From Amborella trichopoda (taxonomy: Eukaryota; Streptophyta; Magnoliopsida; Amborellales; Amborellaceae): DNA of 64,000 nt. Below, one piece after another: positions 1 through 11,076 of the stretch. Location: NCBI RefSeq assembly GCF_000471905.2, contig NW_006499809.1, positions 70,179 through 134,178 on the forward strand, written 5' to 3'. A program made the translations under genes and the position numbers. The notes beneath the pieces are model-generated. The model worked only from the letters and a program-made list of their open reading frames with translations. It did no database searches and had not been told where the DNA came from. Each line of letters starts with the position of its first letter. The stretch's first letter is position 1.

Positions 1-714
1 GAGTTTGACATCACGTATGTACCACAACTGGCAGTTAAAGGTCAAGCCCTAGCTGACTTCCTTGAGGTTCACCTAGTCCCCTCAGAATCTCCCCTGTCAA
101 GCGATCTCCCAGATGAAGAAGTTTTTTGTACGGCGCTAACTCGACCATGGGAGATGTACTTTGACAAAGCGTTCCAGTCTGATAGAAGGGGTGCTGGAGT
201 TGTCTTCCTGATTCTCGATGGAGGAATGATCCCTCTATCCTTCTCACTTGTGGAGGCGTTTTCTCATAATGAAGCTGAGTATCAAGGCATCATAATCAGA
301 CTGGAGATCGCCCAAGGTTTAGACCTGGAACATCTAAACATCTTCGGTGACTCTGAGCTGGCCATCCGGCAGCTAAAGGGGATCTATGACATAAGGAAGG
401 ATACTCTCAAGCCTTACCATGACATGGCCAAAACTTACATGGCCCAGTTCGATGACTTGTCCCTAAGTCATATCCCTAGAGGGCTAAACTCGCTGGCTGA
501 TGCGCTCTCAAAACTTGGTGCCACCATACAATTATCTTCATCAGGGCTCAATCCAGTCTGGGTAACCGAATGGAGACACGTTGACTTGAGAACCGAAGTT
601 GACGTAGACGATGAGAGGGATGTGTTCCCTAAGTGCCCGCCTTACCCATTCGGGGAACTCTTTGTGGCTAGGGATGTCCTCAAGGCAGAACATGAAGTTT
701 CCCAAGGAAAATGA
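1..714 (+). pseudogene. Tat pol remnant: end of RNase H and second (archaeal-type) RNase H
   Basis: The frame is open from the first base. It starts with EFDITYVPQLAVKGQALADF, the link seen in Tat polyproteins between the ordinary RNase H and the extra one. The second domain follows: YFDKAF near 160, AEYQGIIIRLEIA near 275-310, a GDSELAI active-site stretch near 345-365 and SHIPRGLNSLADALSKL near 466-515. In a live element it would degrade RNA in RNA/DNA hybrids or tune that activity. It is part of a fossil polyprotein, not a host gene. Confidence 0.85.
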
Positions 715-899
715 GCCAAGGCCAGGGGGCAGGAGCCCGAATTCTTCAACCAGATGTGTGCAGAGGTTGAAAAAATAGAAGACTGGAGGGAGAGTGGACT
801 TCGTAAAGCATGAAAGGCTACCTCAAGATCGAGTGGAGCGCAACGGCATATGACGGATGATCACTAAGTATACCCTTCTTGATGGGGATGTCTTCTTTC

Positions 900-1399
900 A
901 TTGGTCATTCAGCGGAATCCTCCTCAGGTGAGTCAATGCACAAGAGGCAAGAAAAGTACTCAAAGAAGTGCACTCGAGCATCTGCGAGCTGCATCAGTCT
1001 GGCCCCAAGCTGTATGAGTGCATACGCAGACTTGGCTATTACTGGCCTTCCATGGTAGCAGACGCCTAAAACTACACCAAAAGATGCCAGGTGTGCCAAA
1101 TCCACTCAAGCCTCATTCATCAGCTCCAACAAAACCTCGAGCTCAATCAAGGAAGAATGAAGAGAGCCTTTGACAAGTCTGTTAAGATTCGTTCATTTGC
1201 TTTTGGGAACCCAGTCCTAAAAGTTAAGAGACCGATCATCTTGCGCGAGCACCGCAAAGGAAAGTTCGAGCCCAAGTGGGAAGGTCCATTCGTAATCAAG
1301 AAGGTTATACCAAGTGGGGCCTATGTACTGACGAACTCTGATGGAGAAGAGGCGATGCTCCCTATCAACTGGCAATATTTAACAAAGTACTATCCCTAA
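900..1399 (+). pseudogene. Tat pol remnant: integrase zinc-finger and C-terminal parts
   Basis: Around 940-1110 the + strand encodes a stretch like the integrase HHCC zinc finger, with EVHSSICELHQSG, GYYWPSM and CQVCQIHSS. From 1131 to 1399 it encodes the integrase tail, with FDKSVKIRSFAFGNPVLK, GKFEPKWEGPFVIKKV, GAYVLTNSDG and an end in YLTKYYP. I see no chromodomain, as expected for Tat rather than chromoviruses. It follows the RNase H remnant in pol order. It is a broken fossil. Confidence 0.8.
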
Positions 1400-2150
1400 C
1401 ATGGCAGTAAAGCGTAGTGTGTGCAAAAAAAATGATAGAAATGAAGAAGAGAAACATCAAGCCAACTCAAAGGAAATTCATTTCTTTCATTGAATTAGAA
1501 AAAGTTGTAAGTTACAACCAAAGGCCCATTATCAGGGAAGTTATAAAGCTCTTGCATCTAAGGATAGGAGGAAAGTTTCATGCCAAGAGAAACACCCTCC
1601 TCAAGAAGCAAACCCACAAAAAAAATGCCTGCCCCATGAAGAAGTGGCAAAACCACTTGGAGAAGTTAGCCTCGATCCCACCAAGGCAAACGGTTACTAG
1701 CCAAAAGAGCGAGCCAACCACTTTCGAGTCAGCTTCAATTCATCTGACGAGTATATCAAGTATACAAGGCAGACTTCTTGGGCAAGGAACTGGCCTATGA
1801 GGGAGGGCGTATCCTGTTCACAAGGAATGCCCTTCCACAAATCAACATGGACTTCACGATGGGGTCGAAGGACTTTAATTCCAACACACTGTGGTGACAA
1901 GGCCTCCCCGTTTGCCATCACTCTTGACCCTCATGAGGCATCGCCATCCGAGGTTATCGTTATGCGCAACACAATGCCGCGTCCTATCATCACCATGGGT
2001 AGGCTAATGCTCCACGGGATGATAGCCACGAGCCTCATACCCCCAAGCATGGAAATCACCATGTGTGGCCTAGGGAAACATGAAGGTGGCACCGCATGCA
2101 ACTTAATTTCAAGCACGACTTTGAAGTACTTCGGTTCCAGCTATTCTCAA
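1400..2150. other. Gene-less stretch after pol of element E
   Basis: This 750 bp lies between the end of integrase and the part that matches other copies. Short open frames exist on both strands (for example 1417-1800 and 1797-2285 on +), but none matches a family I know. By position it could hold the far end of an antisense ORF like those in F and K, but I see no plant-mobile-domain motif. Confidence 0.4.
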
Positions 2151-2891
2151 TTATTGAGGGACATTGATTCCCACGCCTCTTCGGTTCCCTCAGTTGCTGC
2201 CCCCGCCGACGGTCCACTTTCTTGTGACCCTTCGCCTTCCCCACAATCCTTTGGGCGTCGTTGGAAACACACCTCCGACCGCTAGGGTCCCTCGGCTAAC
2301 CCTATTCTTTCCCCTACTGGTGTGGCTTCCCCCTTTCAGAAACACCTTTCCAATCAATAGGAACCTCCTGTTTGACCCTGTTTTTCCCCTTTTTCGATGG
2401 ATGGAAATATCACGAAAAAATAGTGGGAAAACCCTCTCTCGCCTCCTGCTTGTTATCGGAGTCAGCAAAAACCACCGAAAATCCCCGAAAGCTTTCTTGT
2501 GACCTTGCGGATTGCCCTTCACCTCGGTTTCCTGCTTCAACAGTCCACCAAATCTCACTGAAATTTCGCTAAAATTCTAGTGAACTTAATGCAGCCCCTT
2601 CTCCTTCTCCTTCGACAACCAGAGAGCTGACAAAGCCCTCTGAGCTCTATGCGACCTCCCCTTCAACAGCAAAACGATCGGAGAAGCACTCCAACTCCAG
2701 TAGGACACCTCTGCAAATTTTGCCAAGGTCCGGAGAGATCCTCTTCCTTTCTCAGAAAGCTTCGATGCTAGCCGAAAACTGTTCGCAACACGCTGTGAAG
2801 CTCCTGAAGTGCACCAGAAAAATCCTGAAGGATCATCCTCTGCAAGTTTTGACCGAGAAGTGCTCATCAGAAAACCCTCGCTAGGAGCTTT

Positions 2892-2893
<2 letters not shown>

Positions 2894-2927
<34 letters not shown>
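2894..2927. repeat. (CT)17 microsatellite
   Basis: This is an uninterrupted run of 34 bases. On the - strand it is a GA tract just downstream of the antisense TATA box at 2983-2990. Element J has a (GA) tract at 49551-49567 in the same relative place. Confidence 0.95.
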
Positions 2928-2928
<1 letters not shown>

Positions 2929-2944
2929 AAAAGCCCTTCTACTA

Positions 2945-2990
2945 TTTTACCGTGGTAAAACATTAATGTGGGGTTTCTTCCCCTTTTATA
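2945..2990 (-). promoter_or_regulatory. Antisense promoter module of element E: TATA box and two hairpins
   Basis: Read on the - strand there is TATAAAAG (2990-2983), then a GGGG/CCCC stem (2983-2980 with 2973-2970), then TTTTACC/GGTAAAA with a 2-base loop (2960-2954 with 2951-2945), then the GA tract. The same order of parts occurs in J (49486-49567) and, with a degenerate box, in F (36775-36824). It points opposite to pol. Promoter function is inferred from the box and its conservation. Confidence 0.6.
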
Positions 2991-3089
2991 CCCCCTAGTA
3001 CTGGAGACTGCCCTCGACAAAACTCAGAATGATGCTCCAGTCCCCAACTCTTGATGGCGATAAGGCCAGGCTAGGGCAGCCAAGCCCAA

Positions 3090-3310
3090 GACCCAAAGCA
3101 GCAATGCCACACACCTCGTCAAGACTTCATCCAGGGGACTAGCACCGCGTACTTTGTTTAAAAGGTTGTCATCGCGCATCTCGTCCAGGGACTACCACCG
3201 AGCTCTTTGTCAGAAGCCTATTTCTGCGCACCTTGTCAAGGAGTTACGGCCCTGCATCTGACCAAGGGCTACTGTTGCGTGCTTCACCAAGGGACCTAAC
3301 ACCATCATCT
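3090..3310 (-). repeat. Diverged ~31-bp tandem repeats upstream of the antisense promoter (E)
   Basis: On the - strand these are decayed versions of the array at 49138-49378 in J, with words like CTTGACAAGG and GCGCA recurring every 30-60 bases. They are too diverged to count units reliably. The stretch has no gene. Confidence 0.45.
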
Positions 3311-3394
3311 GGGTTTAATCCTCAGGAAGTTCATTCCCTACACCACAAATTCACCCCTCAACGAGCCCAGTTTCTGGTAATGGCTCTATTCCCC

Positions 3395-4160
3395 ATGGAA
3401 CTGCATCGCCATGGTCAGCGTTGCATGACCTTAAACTGCATCGCCATGGTCCACACTGCATGACCTTAAACTGCATTGCCATGGTCCATGTTGCATGACC
3501 TTAAACTGCATCATCATGGTCCACGCTGCATGACCTTAAACTGCATCACCATGGTTCGTGCTGCATGACTTTAAATTTCATCGCCATGGTCCGCGTTGCA
3601 TGGCCTTAAATTGCATCGCCATGGTCGGTGCTACATGACCTTAAACTGCATCACCATGGTCCGCGCTGCATGACCTTAAACTGCATTGTTATGGTCCACG
3701 CTGCAAGCTCTTAAACTGCATCGCCATGGTCCTAGCTATATGAATTTAAACTACACAGCCATAGTCCGTGTTGCGTGACCTTAAATTGCACAGCCACAGT
3801 CCAAGCTGCATGACCCTAAACTGTGTAGCCATAGTCCTTGTCTTACGGCTCAAAACTGTATAACCATGATCCAAACTGTATGACCTTAAACTTTAGCGGA
3901 GGTCTAGTTGCACGACCTCAAATTACAAAGTCCTTGTCACAAGACTTTAAACTTATGACCATGGTCCAGCTGTATGACCTTAAACCATAGTGCACATCCT
4001 GGCCGCATAACTTTAAAAGGCTTAGCACCATGATCCAAACTATATGACCTTAAACTGTAGCGGATGTCTAGTTACATGACAACAAACTACATGGTCCTAG
4101 CTGTATGACTTTGAACTGCACAACCATGGTCTGGGCTACAAGACCCTAAAATTGTAATGC
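3395..4160 (-). repeat. Tandem array of GTTTAAGGTCATGCA-type units, block 1 (E)
   Basis: On the + strand the words TGCATGACCTTAAACTGCAT and CGCCATGGTCC recur every 35-40 bases, about twenty times with variation. The reverse complement is the array in F, K and J. It lies in the 3' UTR of element E, where Tat elements are known to carry fast-changing tandem repeats. Open frames here are by-products of the repeat. Confidence 0.85.
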
Positions 4161-4524
4161 GCAACGTGCCGAATGGTCCATATGCATAACTCCAACTGGA
4201 CTCCCAATAGAGTCAGATGCATGAAAGGGTTGTACTCATCCCAGCATCCCCAGAGAGTTAGAGACATCCTTCCTTCAACCCACGGGGGATTTCATCCATT
4301 CCTTGGCTTCTCAAAGTTTCATGCACATCGATATTCACATCCCCATGGAGTCACACTGGCCCTCCTAATCCCCAGTGAAGCCTTTCATGTTAACTACCCA
4401 TCGTAGGGTCACCACCTTCATCCACATCCCTACACATGTGGATAGCCTTAACTATTTTTATCGCCAGGGAATCAGATTGCTATCCACATACCTACCCCCA
4501 TGCAACCCTACTGACATGGCGACA

Positions 4525-4750
4525 CATACACGGTCCATGCTGCATGACCTTAAACTGCATAGCCACAGTCCAAACTATATGACCATAAACTGTAGCGGAG
4601 GTTTAGTCGCACGACCTTAAACTGCACGGTCTCAGTTTCATGACTTTAAACTGCATAACCACGATCCAAACTATATGACCTTAAACTATAGTGCATGTCT
4701 TGGCTGCATGATATTAAACTACTTCGCCTAGGTCCAGGATGCATGACCTT
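4525..4750 (-). repeat. GTTTAAGGTCATGCA-type array, block 2 (E)
   Basis: A second, shorter block of the same repeat, about six units. It is separated from block 1 by 360 bp of a different repeat (4190-4480) related to the CTCCCTGGGGAT units at 47960-48390 in J. A few stray units recur at 5255-5310. Confidence 0.8.
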
Positions 4751-5250
4751 CAAGATGCCCCATGTGCACACACACCTCCCTTTTATGTGCATCTTCAGGC
4801 ATGTCTTCCCTAACCAGCCCATCAGCCCATTGGTGCATGCGTACCACTTCTTCTTCTCTTTAGTGAGCCTACCTAGGCCCACATGCCCTTTACGTGCATC
4901 ACCACACACGTCTTCCCCAATCAGCCCATTCGTGTGCGCGGGCCACCTACACCACTTCCATTGCCTCCCCAGTGAGTCTACATATGCACACACACCCTTC
5001 ACATGCATCGCCACGCACGTCTTCCCTAACAGGCCCATTCGTGTGCACGACCACCTTCACCATCTTTCATCTCATTCCCCAAAGTCTTACCCATTCTCAC
5101 CAAACGGCAAGACATCTCTGCGCCAGCTAATGGGTCAGCTACCATCCAATCAACTCTCTACAGGCAACTTCATGCCACCTTCCCAAATGAGTCAAAGTCA
5201 CCCCTAAACTCACTCTATGGCCTCTACAAACTGCAACTCCTTACCGCTAC
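4750..5250 (-). repeat. Tandem ~90-bp units (ACGTGCATCACC/GTCTTCCC type) in E
   Basis: On the + strand, words such as CACGTCTTCCCCAATCAGCC and GTGCATGCG recur three to four times at about 90-120 bp. J has the same unit in the opposite orientation at 47440-47640. The + strand frame 4695-5207 is open only because the repeat lacks stops in that frame. I do not regard it as a gene. Confidence 0.7.
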
Positions 5251-5339
5251 GGTTCAATTATATGATGTTAAACTATAGTGCACATCCTAGCCGCATGACG
5301 TTAAAAGGATTCGCATAGGTCTTGAAGAAACAACCCTAA

Positions 5340-5690
5340 AACATGCCTTCTCTCAAAAAAAGGGGCATGGTGTACACCTAGACAATGGAACGCCATGAGC
5401 AAAAATGATGGACAGGCATGGTAACGAAACCATGAGTAAGAGAGTTCCGTGGAAAAATAAACCCAAGCATAGTGAAAACCCTAAAAGGGAACTTTTGTGA
5501 GCAAAAATGGATGAAAAGGGTGGACATGATCATAAAATCATGGGTAAAAGAGCCCGAAAAAAACAGAAGTTGGTGAAAACCATCTTCACTATGCCACTTC
5601 CCCTGTTCAAGTGAAAACCCATGAAAGGGTGCTTGGACAGACAAAGCAGGTGGACGCACTTCCATAGTCTCAGCTGACACCACAGCAATT
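5340..5690 (-). other. Conserved 3' UTR segment with shared open frame (E copy)
   Basis: This segment has relatives at 9990-10400 (F), 20030-20370 (K) and 46790-47125 (J). On the - strand a short frame reads APFHGFSLEQGKW, then GSFTHDF, MSTLF and FVTMPVHHF. The J frame is clearly related. The DNA also holds recurring TTACTCATGG / CCATGAGTAA words, so it may be conserved as DNA. Coding status is undecided. Confidence 0.5.
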
Positions 5691-5696
5691 ATGGCT

Positions 5697-6010
5697 CGTC
5701 AAGGAGTGAGAGCATCACAAGATCTCCCAAGTTTCCACAGCTCGTCAGGGAGTGAAAGCCTCACAAGATCTCCCCAGTTTCTACTACTCATCAGGGAGTG
5801 AGAGCCTCACAAGATCCCCAGTTTCCATAGCTCATCAGGGATTGAGAGCCTCACAAGATCTCCCCAGTTTCCACTGCTTGTCAAGGAGTAAGAGCCTCAT
5901 AAGATCTCCCCAAGTTCCACGGCTCGTTAGGGAGTGAGAGCCTCACAAGATCTCCCCAGTTTCCATGGCTCAGGGAGTGAGAGCCTCATAAGATCTCCCC
6001 AGTTCAGCAA
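5697..6010. repeat. 46-bp tandem repeat, about seven copies (E)
   Basis: The unit contains GTGAGAGCCTCACAAGATCT followed by CCCCAGTTTCCA and GCTCGTCAGGGA. About seven slightly different units sit head to tail. J carries essentially one copy (near 46665-46710, opposite strand), so the array grew in the E branch. Confidence 0.9.
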
Positions 6011-6016
6011 CAACAA

Positions 6017-7045
6017 GAGTCCTTGAGGGTGAGGATGATGACGTAAAGATCCCTTCAGAAATGCTAAGGGACATTATGAAGGCAAGAGACTGACAAGGCC
6101 AGGGTTGCTACAGGATTAAGGATACGTCTATCCAAAGCCCTGTAGCTAGCAGGGGACCAGACTTTTGGGTGGGCCAGAAGCCCCCTACTGGACTCCGCTA
6201 GATGGGACCTACAGGGATACTCTGCACATCAAAGGAAAACCTAGTGTAGCAGCAGTTTCGACCGTAGGTTCGTAGCATTTGGCCTTATAAAAAGGCCTGG
6301 CTCTGTATGAGGAGGTCCTGACAAAGGCCTCATGCTCCGGAACCACAGAGAGTCCCTTGAGGGTGAGGATGATGATGAAAAGATCCCTCCAGAAATGCTA
6401 AGGGCCATTATGAAGGTAAGAGATTGGCAAGTCCAGGGTTGCCACATGATTTAAGGTATGTCTTGTCGAAGCCCTCTAGCAAGCAGGGGACCAGACTTTT
6501 AGCGGGGCCAGAACCCCCCGACTGGACTCCACTAAACAGGACCTACAGGGATAACCTGCACATCAAAGGTAAACCTGGTGTAGCAACAGTGCCGACCAGA
6601 GGTTCATAGCATTTGGCCTTCAAAAAAGGGCTGGTCCTATACGAGGAGGTCCTGACAAAGGCCTCATACTCCAAAACCACAGATAGTCCCTTGAGGGTGA
6701 GGATGATGACGAAAAGATCCCTCCAGAAATGCGAAGGACCATCATGAAGGAAAGAGACTGACAAGGCCAGGGTTGCCACATAATTCAGAGTACATCTCTC
6801 CAAAGCCCTCTTGCCAGCAAGGGACCGGACTTTTAGGCAGATCAAAAGCCCCCAACTGGACTCCGTTAGACTGGACCTATAGGGATACCTTGCACATCAA
6901 AGGCAAACTTGGTGTAGCAGCAGTGCCGACTAGAGGTTCGTATCATTTGGCCTTCAAAGTAGGCCTGGTTATGTACGAGGAGGTCTTGATAAAGGCCTCA
7001 TGCCCTAGTACCACAGATAGTCTCTTGAGGGTGTGGACGCTACAA
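6017..7045. repeat. 333-335 bp tandem repeat, three full units plus a partial (E)
   Basis: Units begin at about 6017, 6350, 6684 and 7018, each with CCTTGAGGGTGAGGATGATG, later GCCAGGGTTGC and CCTACAGGGATA. The units are roughly 85-90% alike by eye. J has about one unit on the opposite strand (46260-46640) and K a fragment (19260-19400). It lies just upstream of the 3' LTR. Confidence 0.92.
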
Positions 7046-7092
7046 AGATCCCTCATACTGCCCGAATGATTGCACTTCTCGATTCTCTCCAA

Positions 7093-7115
7093 GCGTAACA
7101 TTCGATGGGTCATGC
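7093..7115 (+). promoter_or_regulatory. Polypurine-tract-like site before the 3' LTR of E
   Basis: The bases just upstream of the LTR, ACATTCGATGGGTCATGC, are nearly the same in K (19058-19080, - strand, with CGGTAGGGCAAGC) and J (46211-46232, - strand, with CGGTGGGGCATGT). The position fits the plus-strand primer. It is not a pure purine run, so the exact role is inferred. Confidence 0.5.
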
Positions 7116-9765
7116 TGTTGGAAGGTATTTTTCATTAACATGGGGCCCCCGCTCAATAAACGCCTAGCAAGTAGTGGAAATTTCAACAGTCTTAGAACAG
7201 GCCCAGAACTGGTCAGGATCTTCATGAGGTACCTCAAAAGTCTCTAGCCAAGTTTCGTCACATTATGACATGTCTAAGGTAGTACAGACTGATAAAATGT
7301 TCTGGTAGAATTGACCTCTAGCACCCTAAAATGGACCCCTATAACTAGAGCTACATTTTCAGTATCTCAAATTGTTGTGAAAACCCCCATGGGTCAAGTT
7401 TCAACCCAAACGAATACTCTAGGAAGACGTTATAGGCAAAAGAGTGAACCAAGAGGAGCCACACGTTATTCCCGTGAGGCCACCCTGCAACACTACACCA
7501 TTAAAGGGACAATCACAACCAGTGACTTTAGATGCTCATATCTCGGCTATTCCATGTCGGATTGTGCTCAAATTTAGTGAGCATGTTCATCTAGTCAAGA
7601 TGAGTGATTCGATATATGGCATGCTCCGTGACGATACCTGAGCGTGAAGAAAAGCTAGAGAGAAATTACTGATCCGTGAAGAAAGTGCAGGAAATCCAAC
7701 AGCATCGTGCCTCACTCAAGCAGCCAAATCACGCAGCTCGCGAGCCAGATCAATGTGAGACCAATTCCATTATGGGTGTAAGGTCTCGAGCCATCTCTAC
7801 TTTGAATCTGGTACATGATGAACGGTTGGATTCTGCACATGAAGCGGACGAACAGACTAAAAATTCTGCCATCGAAATCCTTGATTCTGACCAAAATTCT
7901 AAACTTTTAAAATCTTCGTTCGGCCATGGAATTGAGTTGTGTTTGGTGCCCCATGATCGTAGTGGCATGCTCAATGTGATTTAGTGAAGAAAAATTCGAA
8001 AAACGTCAAGGAACAAACACACTATCGATTCAAAGTTTCAAGATCTACTCAAAATTCAAGTCATATGATCGTGAACTAAAAACACGATCCATGGGTTGAA
8101 GTTGGCATCAAATCGATCTCCATGTCGAGCCTTAGAAGAAAACAATCATCTTACGATCAACCGAGCATCAGAATGACCCCAAATCAACCATGCATGAACA
8201 TGTAAGTCTTAGAGCAACACAGGGACTGTTCTAGAACTCCACAAGTTGTTAGGAAGGGCAAATATCATTTTGCACCCTATTTTCTATTTTTTTTAAAATC
8301 AATTTAATCTTAATTTCTTGTAATTATGGTTACTTTTGATCATCCACCCATGTTTGCGGCACACTTCTATATATATGTACCACCATTGTATGTAAAAAAG
8401 AAGAAGGCAGACACATACACACACAAGAGAGAGTTTTCACTTAATACAAGTTTCTCTTTCTTACCATTGTCGTGTTACGCTTGAGAGAGATGGTGAGGTG
8501 AGAGAAACTTTCGATCGGTACCCATATGGTTGAGGTAAATCTTCTCTCTCTTCTTCTTTTCTCTGCCTTTTTCCCTCTCTTCTCCCTCATCTTCGTCTGA
8601 GTCCCTAGCGGAGGTTTGCACGGCAGTGGCTATGCAATGCATGCTTCTCTCTTGGTCTCACAGGTTGCACATGGCGATGGCAACATCATGCGTGAGTCTC
8701 CCTCCCCTCCTTCTCGTTTGTCTCTTTCTATCGGTGAAGTCTGTAGATGGCACTTCCCATCGCCACCTATAGACATAGCTTTAATGTCTCGGTGAAGAAC
8801 CTAGATGGCGAATTGTGTTGTCGCCTATAAGAGTCTTCCTCTACTACGCATCTAGCGTAGATGGTGATACCTATCATCGCCCGCTAGAGGCCCTGACAAC
8901 AGCCATCGCTATCGGCGAGATTCCTCCATGCGTTCGGTTCTTATTGCCACCCGCTAGAGGCCCTGGCAATACCCATCGTCGTCTATGAGATTCCTCCATG
9001 CGTTCGGTGCCTATCGCTATTCCCCCTGCATCTCACACCTATCACCGTGTGACTTAAGAGAAACCATCACCGTGTGCCTTATCAGGAGCTACTGTCGTCC
9101 ACAAGGGATGCGCCGCCTCCTTGTATTGCACACCACAATTTCTATCGACGTCCAGCTTTCCCCTTCTCTTCACCATCTCGTTCTTTCCTATCCACCTCTT
9201 TCTCTTCTCACTTGATTGGGGGTCGCTTAGCCTAGCACCGACGCACCGACCTCGGGTTCTAGTAGTATTGCTACTGTGCTGGTCCTTGAACCACGCCCAT
9301 CTTGCTACCACTTCGAGTCGGCAACTTTTGGCTGTCATGCTAGTCTCGCCCTTCCATCAAGTTCTCTTCTCCTTTCTACCTTTCGTCTAACCTTGCACTT
9401 CATCGCCTTCTCCCATGAATGTGCATTACCCTAAGACAAGGGTGGGTCCTCTTCGACCCACTTATCTTACAAATTAACTGTAGAAGTGTTGTACAAAAAT
9501 AGGAGATTACAGGTCAAGAGAGGTAATTCCGAACCAGCTCAAGTAGTTGGGGGGCCTTCTTCGTGATCTAAGAGGGCGCCCACGAGAGCCAGCCCAAGTT
9601 AGTCCCGAGCCCACCTAAAATTTCTCTCTCATTGGTTGGTATACCTGCCTTTGCCTTGGAGTAAGGTTCCAAGAAAGCGATCTCAAGTCCCTGGTCCACC
9701 AGAGACCGGAGATACATACCACCAGATCACTTAGATCTGAAGGGTGAGATCGAGGCACCTAACCA
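7116..9765 (+). mobile_element. 3' LTR of element E (Tat, subfamily A2)
   Basis: It begins TGTTGGAAGG and ends GGCACCTAACCA (TG...CA), 2650 bp. The same ends, reversed, bound the LTR at 43409-46210. Inside are a TATATATAT box (8368-8376), a GA/CT-rich leader and a GC-rich tract of repeated GGCGAT/ATCGCC words (8580-9370). Subfamily A2 shares its outer parts with A1 (K and the solo LTR) but has a different central repeat. The matching 5' LTR is outside the window. Open frames inside are not genes. Confidence 0.85.
8368..8376 (+). promoter_or_regulatory. LTR TATA box of element E
   Basis: TATATATAT lies in a conserved context (CATCCACCCATGTTTG upstream, CACACACA-rich and GA-rich downstream). 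The same site occurs on the - strand in J (near 44927-44935 and 61685-61692). It would drive the sense transcript. Confidence 0.6.
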
Positions 9766-10819
9766 CTCTCTTCTTTGTCCGAGGCGTCCCCTGAGGGCTC
9801 AATTTTTTTGCTGCATAATAGGTCTGAGGTATGGTTGACTTGGCTTTCTTGGGGCACTTTCAGCATCTTGGAGCGTGTTAATGACCTCGTGGGTATAATG
9901 CTCTTCGTCATGAGACTTGCCTTACCTTCTTGGCGAGTCTCCAATCCTTTGAGTCCTTTTTGCAAATGGACTTAGACTATCGGAATCTTGCTTGATGCTT
10001 GTATTTTTGGGTCCTGGTATTGTGACACCGGGGATTTTTCTTGTGAATGTGGGCTGAAGGCACCTATTGAGGCAAGTGCTGCATCAACCTTGTTTATTGG
10101 TCCAAGCGCCCTTTGCAGGTTTTCAGTTGGACTTGGGAAGCGACGCCGTAGAGACGGTTTTAAGCAATTTCCTTTTATTTGGGGCTCTTTTACCCATAAC
10201 CGTTTAGCCATTTCCACCCTTATTCTTCCATTGGCACTCATGGTGCCTTTACGGGTTTTCACAATGCCCAGGTTTTTATTTACGGAACTCTCTTACTCAT
10301 GGTTTCGTGACGATGCCCATCCGTCAACTTTTACTCATGGTGTTCCCTTGTCCAGGTATACACCATGCCCGTTGCTTTTTCTTTTTGTGAAGGAGTATTT
10401 AAGGTCATGCCTTCGGGAGCTGTGCAAAGCCTTTTAATGTCATGCGACCAAGATGTGCACTACAGTTTAAGGTCATACAATTGGACTACGGTGGTGATGA
10501 ATGGTAGTCTGTGGAGGCCATAAAGTGAGCATGGTGGTGGTTTTGACTCACTTTAGGGAGATGGCAGAAGGTTACCTATGCAAGATGGATGATGTATGAA
10601 TGATGGGTGAAAAGTGGTGACCCACTAGCAGACGGTGAGTATGGGTGGTGGGATGGCTCGCCGTTTTATGAGCACAGGTGAGACTCACTGGGGAATGATG
10701 AATGATAATGAAGGGATTCACTGAGGAGTTGATGAAGGTGATGTGCGCACAAGGACGGGTCAGTTAGGGAAGACGTGAGTGAAAATGTATGTAAAGCGCG
10801 TCTGCGCGTTTGTGGGGGT

Positions 10820-11076
10820 GAGTTTAAGGTCATGCCTGCGAGACCTATGCAACGTCGTTGAACGTCGTGCGGTCAGGAAGTGCCTTATAGTTTGGGGTCA
10901 TATAGCTTGGACCATGGTTATGCAGTTTAGAGTCATTCATTTAGAGCCTTGCAGTTTAAGGTCGTGCAATTAGACCTCTACTATAGTTTAAGGTCGTATA
11001 GTTTGGACCATGCAGTTTAAGGTCGTGCAACTAGACCAAGGCTGAGCAGTTTAAGGTAATGCAACACAGACCATGG
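10820..11076 (+). repeat. GTTTAAGGTCATGCA tandem array (F, left half)
   Basis: About seven units of 33-38 bp with words GGACCATGCAGTTTAAGGTC and GTGCAACTAGACC. Chromovirus C splits the array. The other half resumes at 35607 in the middle of a unit, which confirms the two halves were once joined. Confidence 0.85.
11072..11076. repeat. Target site duplication of element C, left copy (CATGG)
   Basis: CATGG directly precedes the LTR start TGTCACGACC. The same five bases follow the other LTR at 35607-35611. Five-base duplications are normal for Ty3/gypsy integration. Confidence 0.85.

Larger units (their letters stand above)
1..9765 (+). mobile_element. Element E: Tat-lineage Ty3/gypsy retrotransposon, 3' part
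   Basis: The left edge of the window cuts this element, so its 5' LTR, gag and RT are not seen. Visible parts in order are an RNase H remnant, integrase remnants, a 5.7 kb repeat-rich 3' UTR and a 3' LTR. The second RNase H and the tandem-repeat 3' UTR are typical of the Tat lineage. Between pol and the LTR, 2150-5690 is the reverse complement of the antisense units of elements F and J, so that unit opposes pol here too. The element is broken in several places. It is inserted in another Tat element (F), which resumes at 9766. Confidence 0.85.
9766..11076 (-). mobile_element. Element F, left part: Tat 3' UTR, interrupted by E and C
   Basis: From 9766 the sequence matches the 3' UTR of K (from about 19800) and J (from about 46790). 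It holds the conserved segment with an open frame (9988-10437 on +), a stretch of CTCACTGGGGA units (10480-10830) and the start of the GTTTAAGGTCATGCA array. It stops at the C insertion and continues at 35607. By comparison with K and J, pol sense is the - strand. The LTRs of F are not visible. Confidence 0.75.

Noticed and set aside
1797-2285. 162-residue + frame after E integrase
   Set aside because: No family motif, and the frame runs into sequence that in F and J is antisense leader. Left as unassigned.
4695-5207. 170-residue His/Pro/Ser-rich open frame on +
   Set aside because: It runs through tandem repeats; the protein is just the repeat translated, and the J and F copies do not keep a frame in this part.
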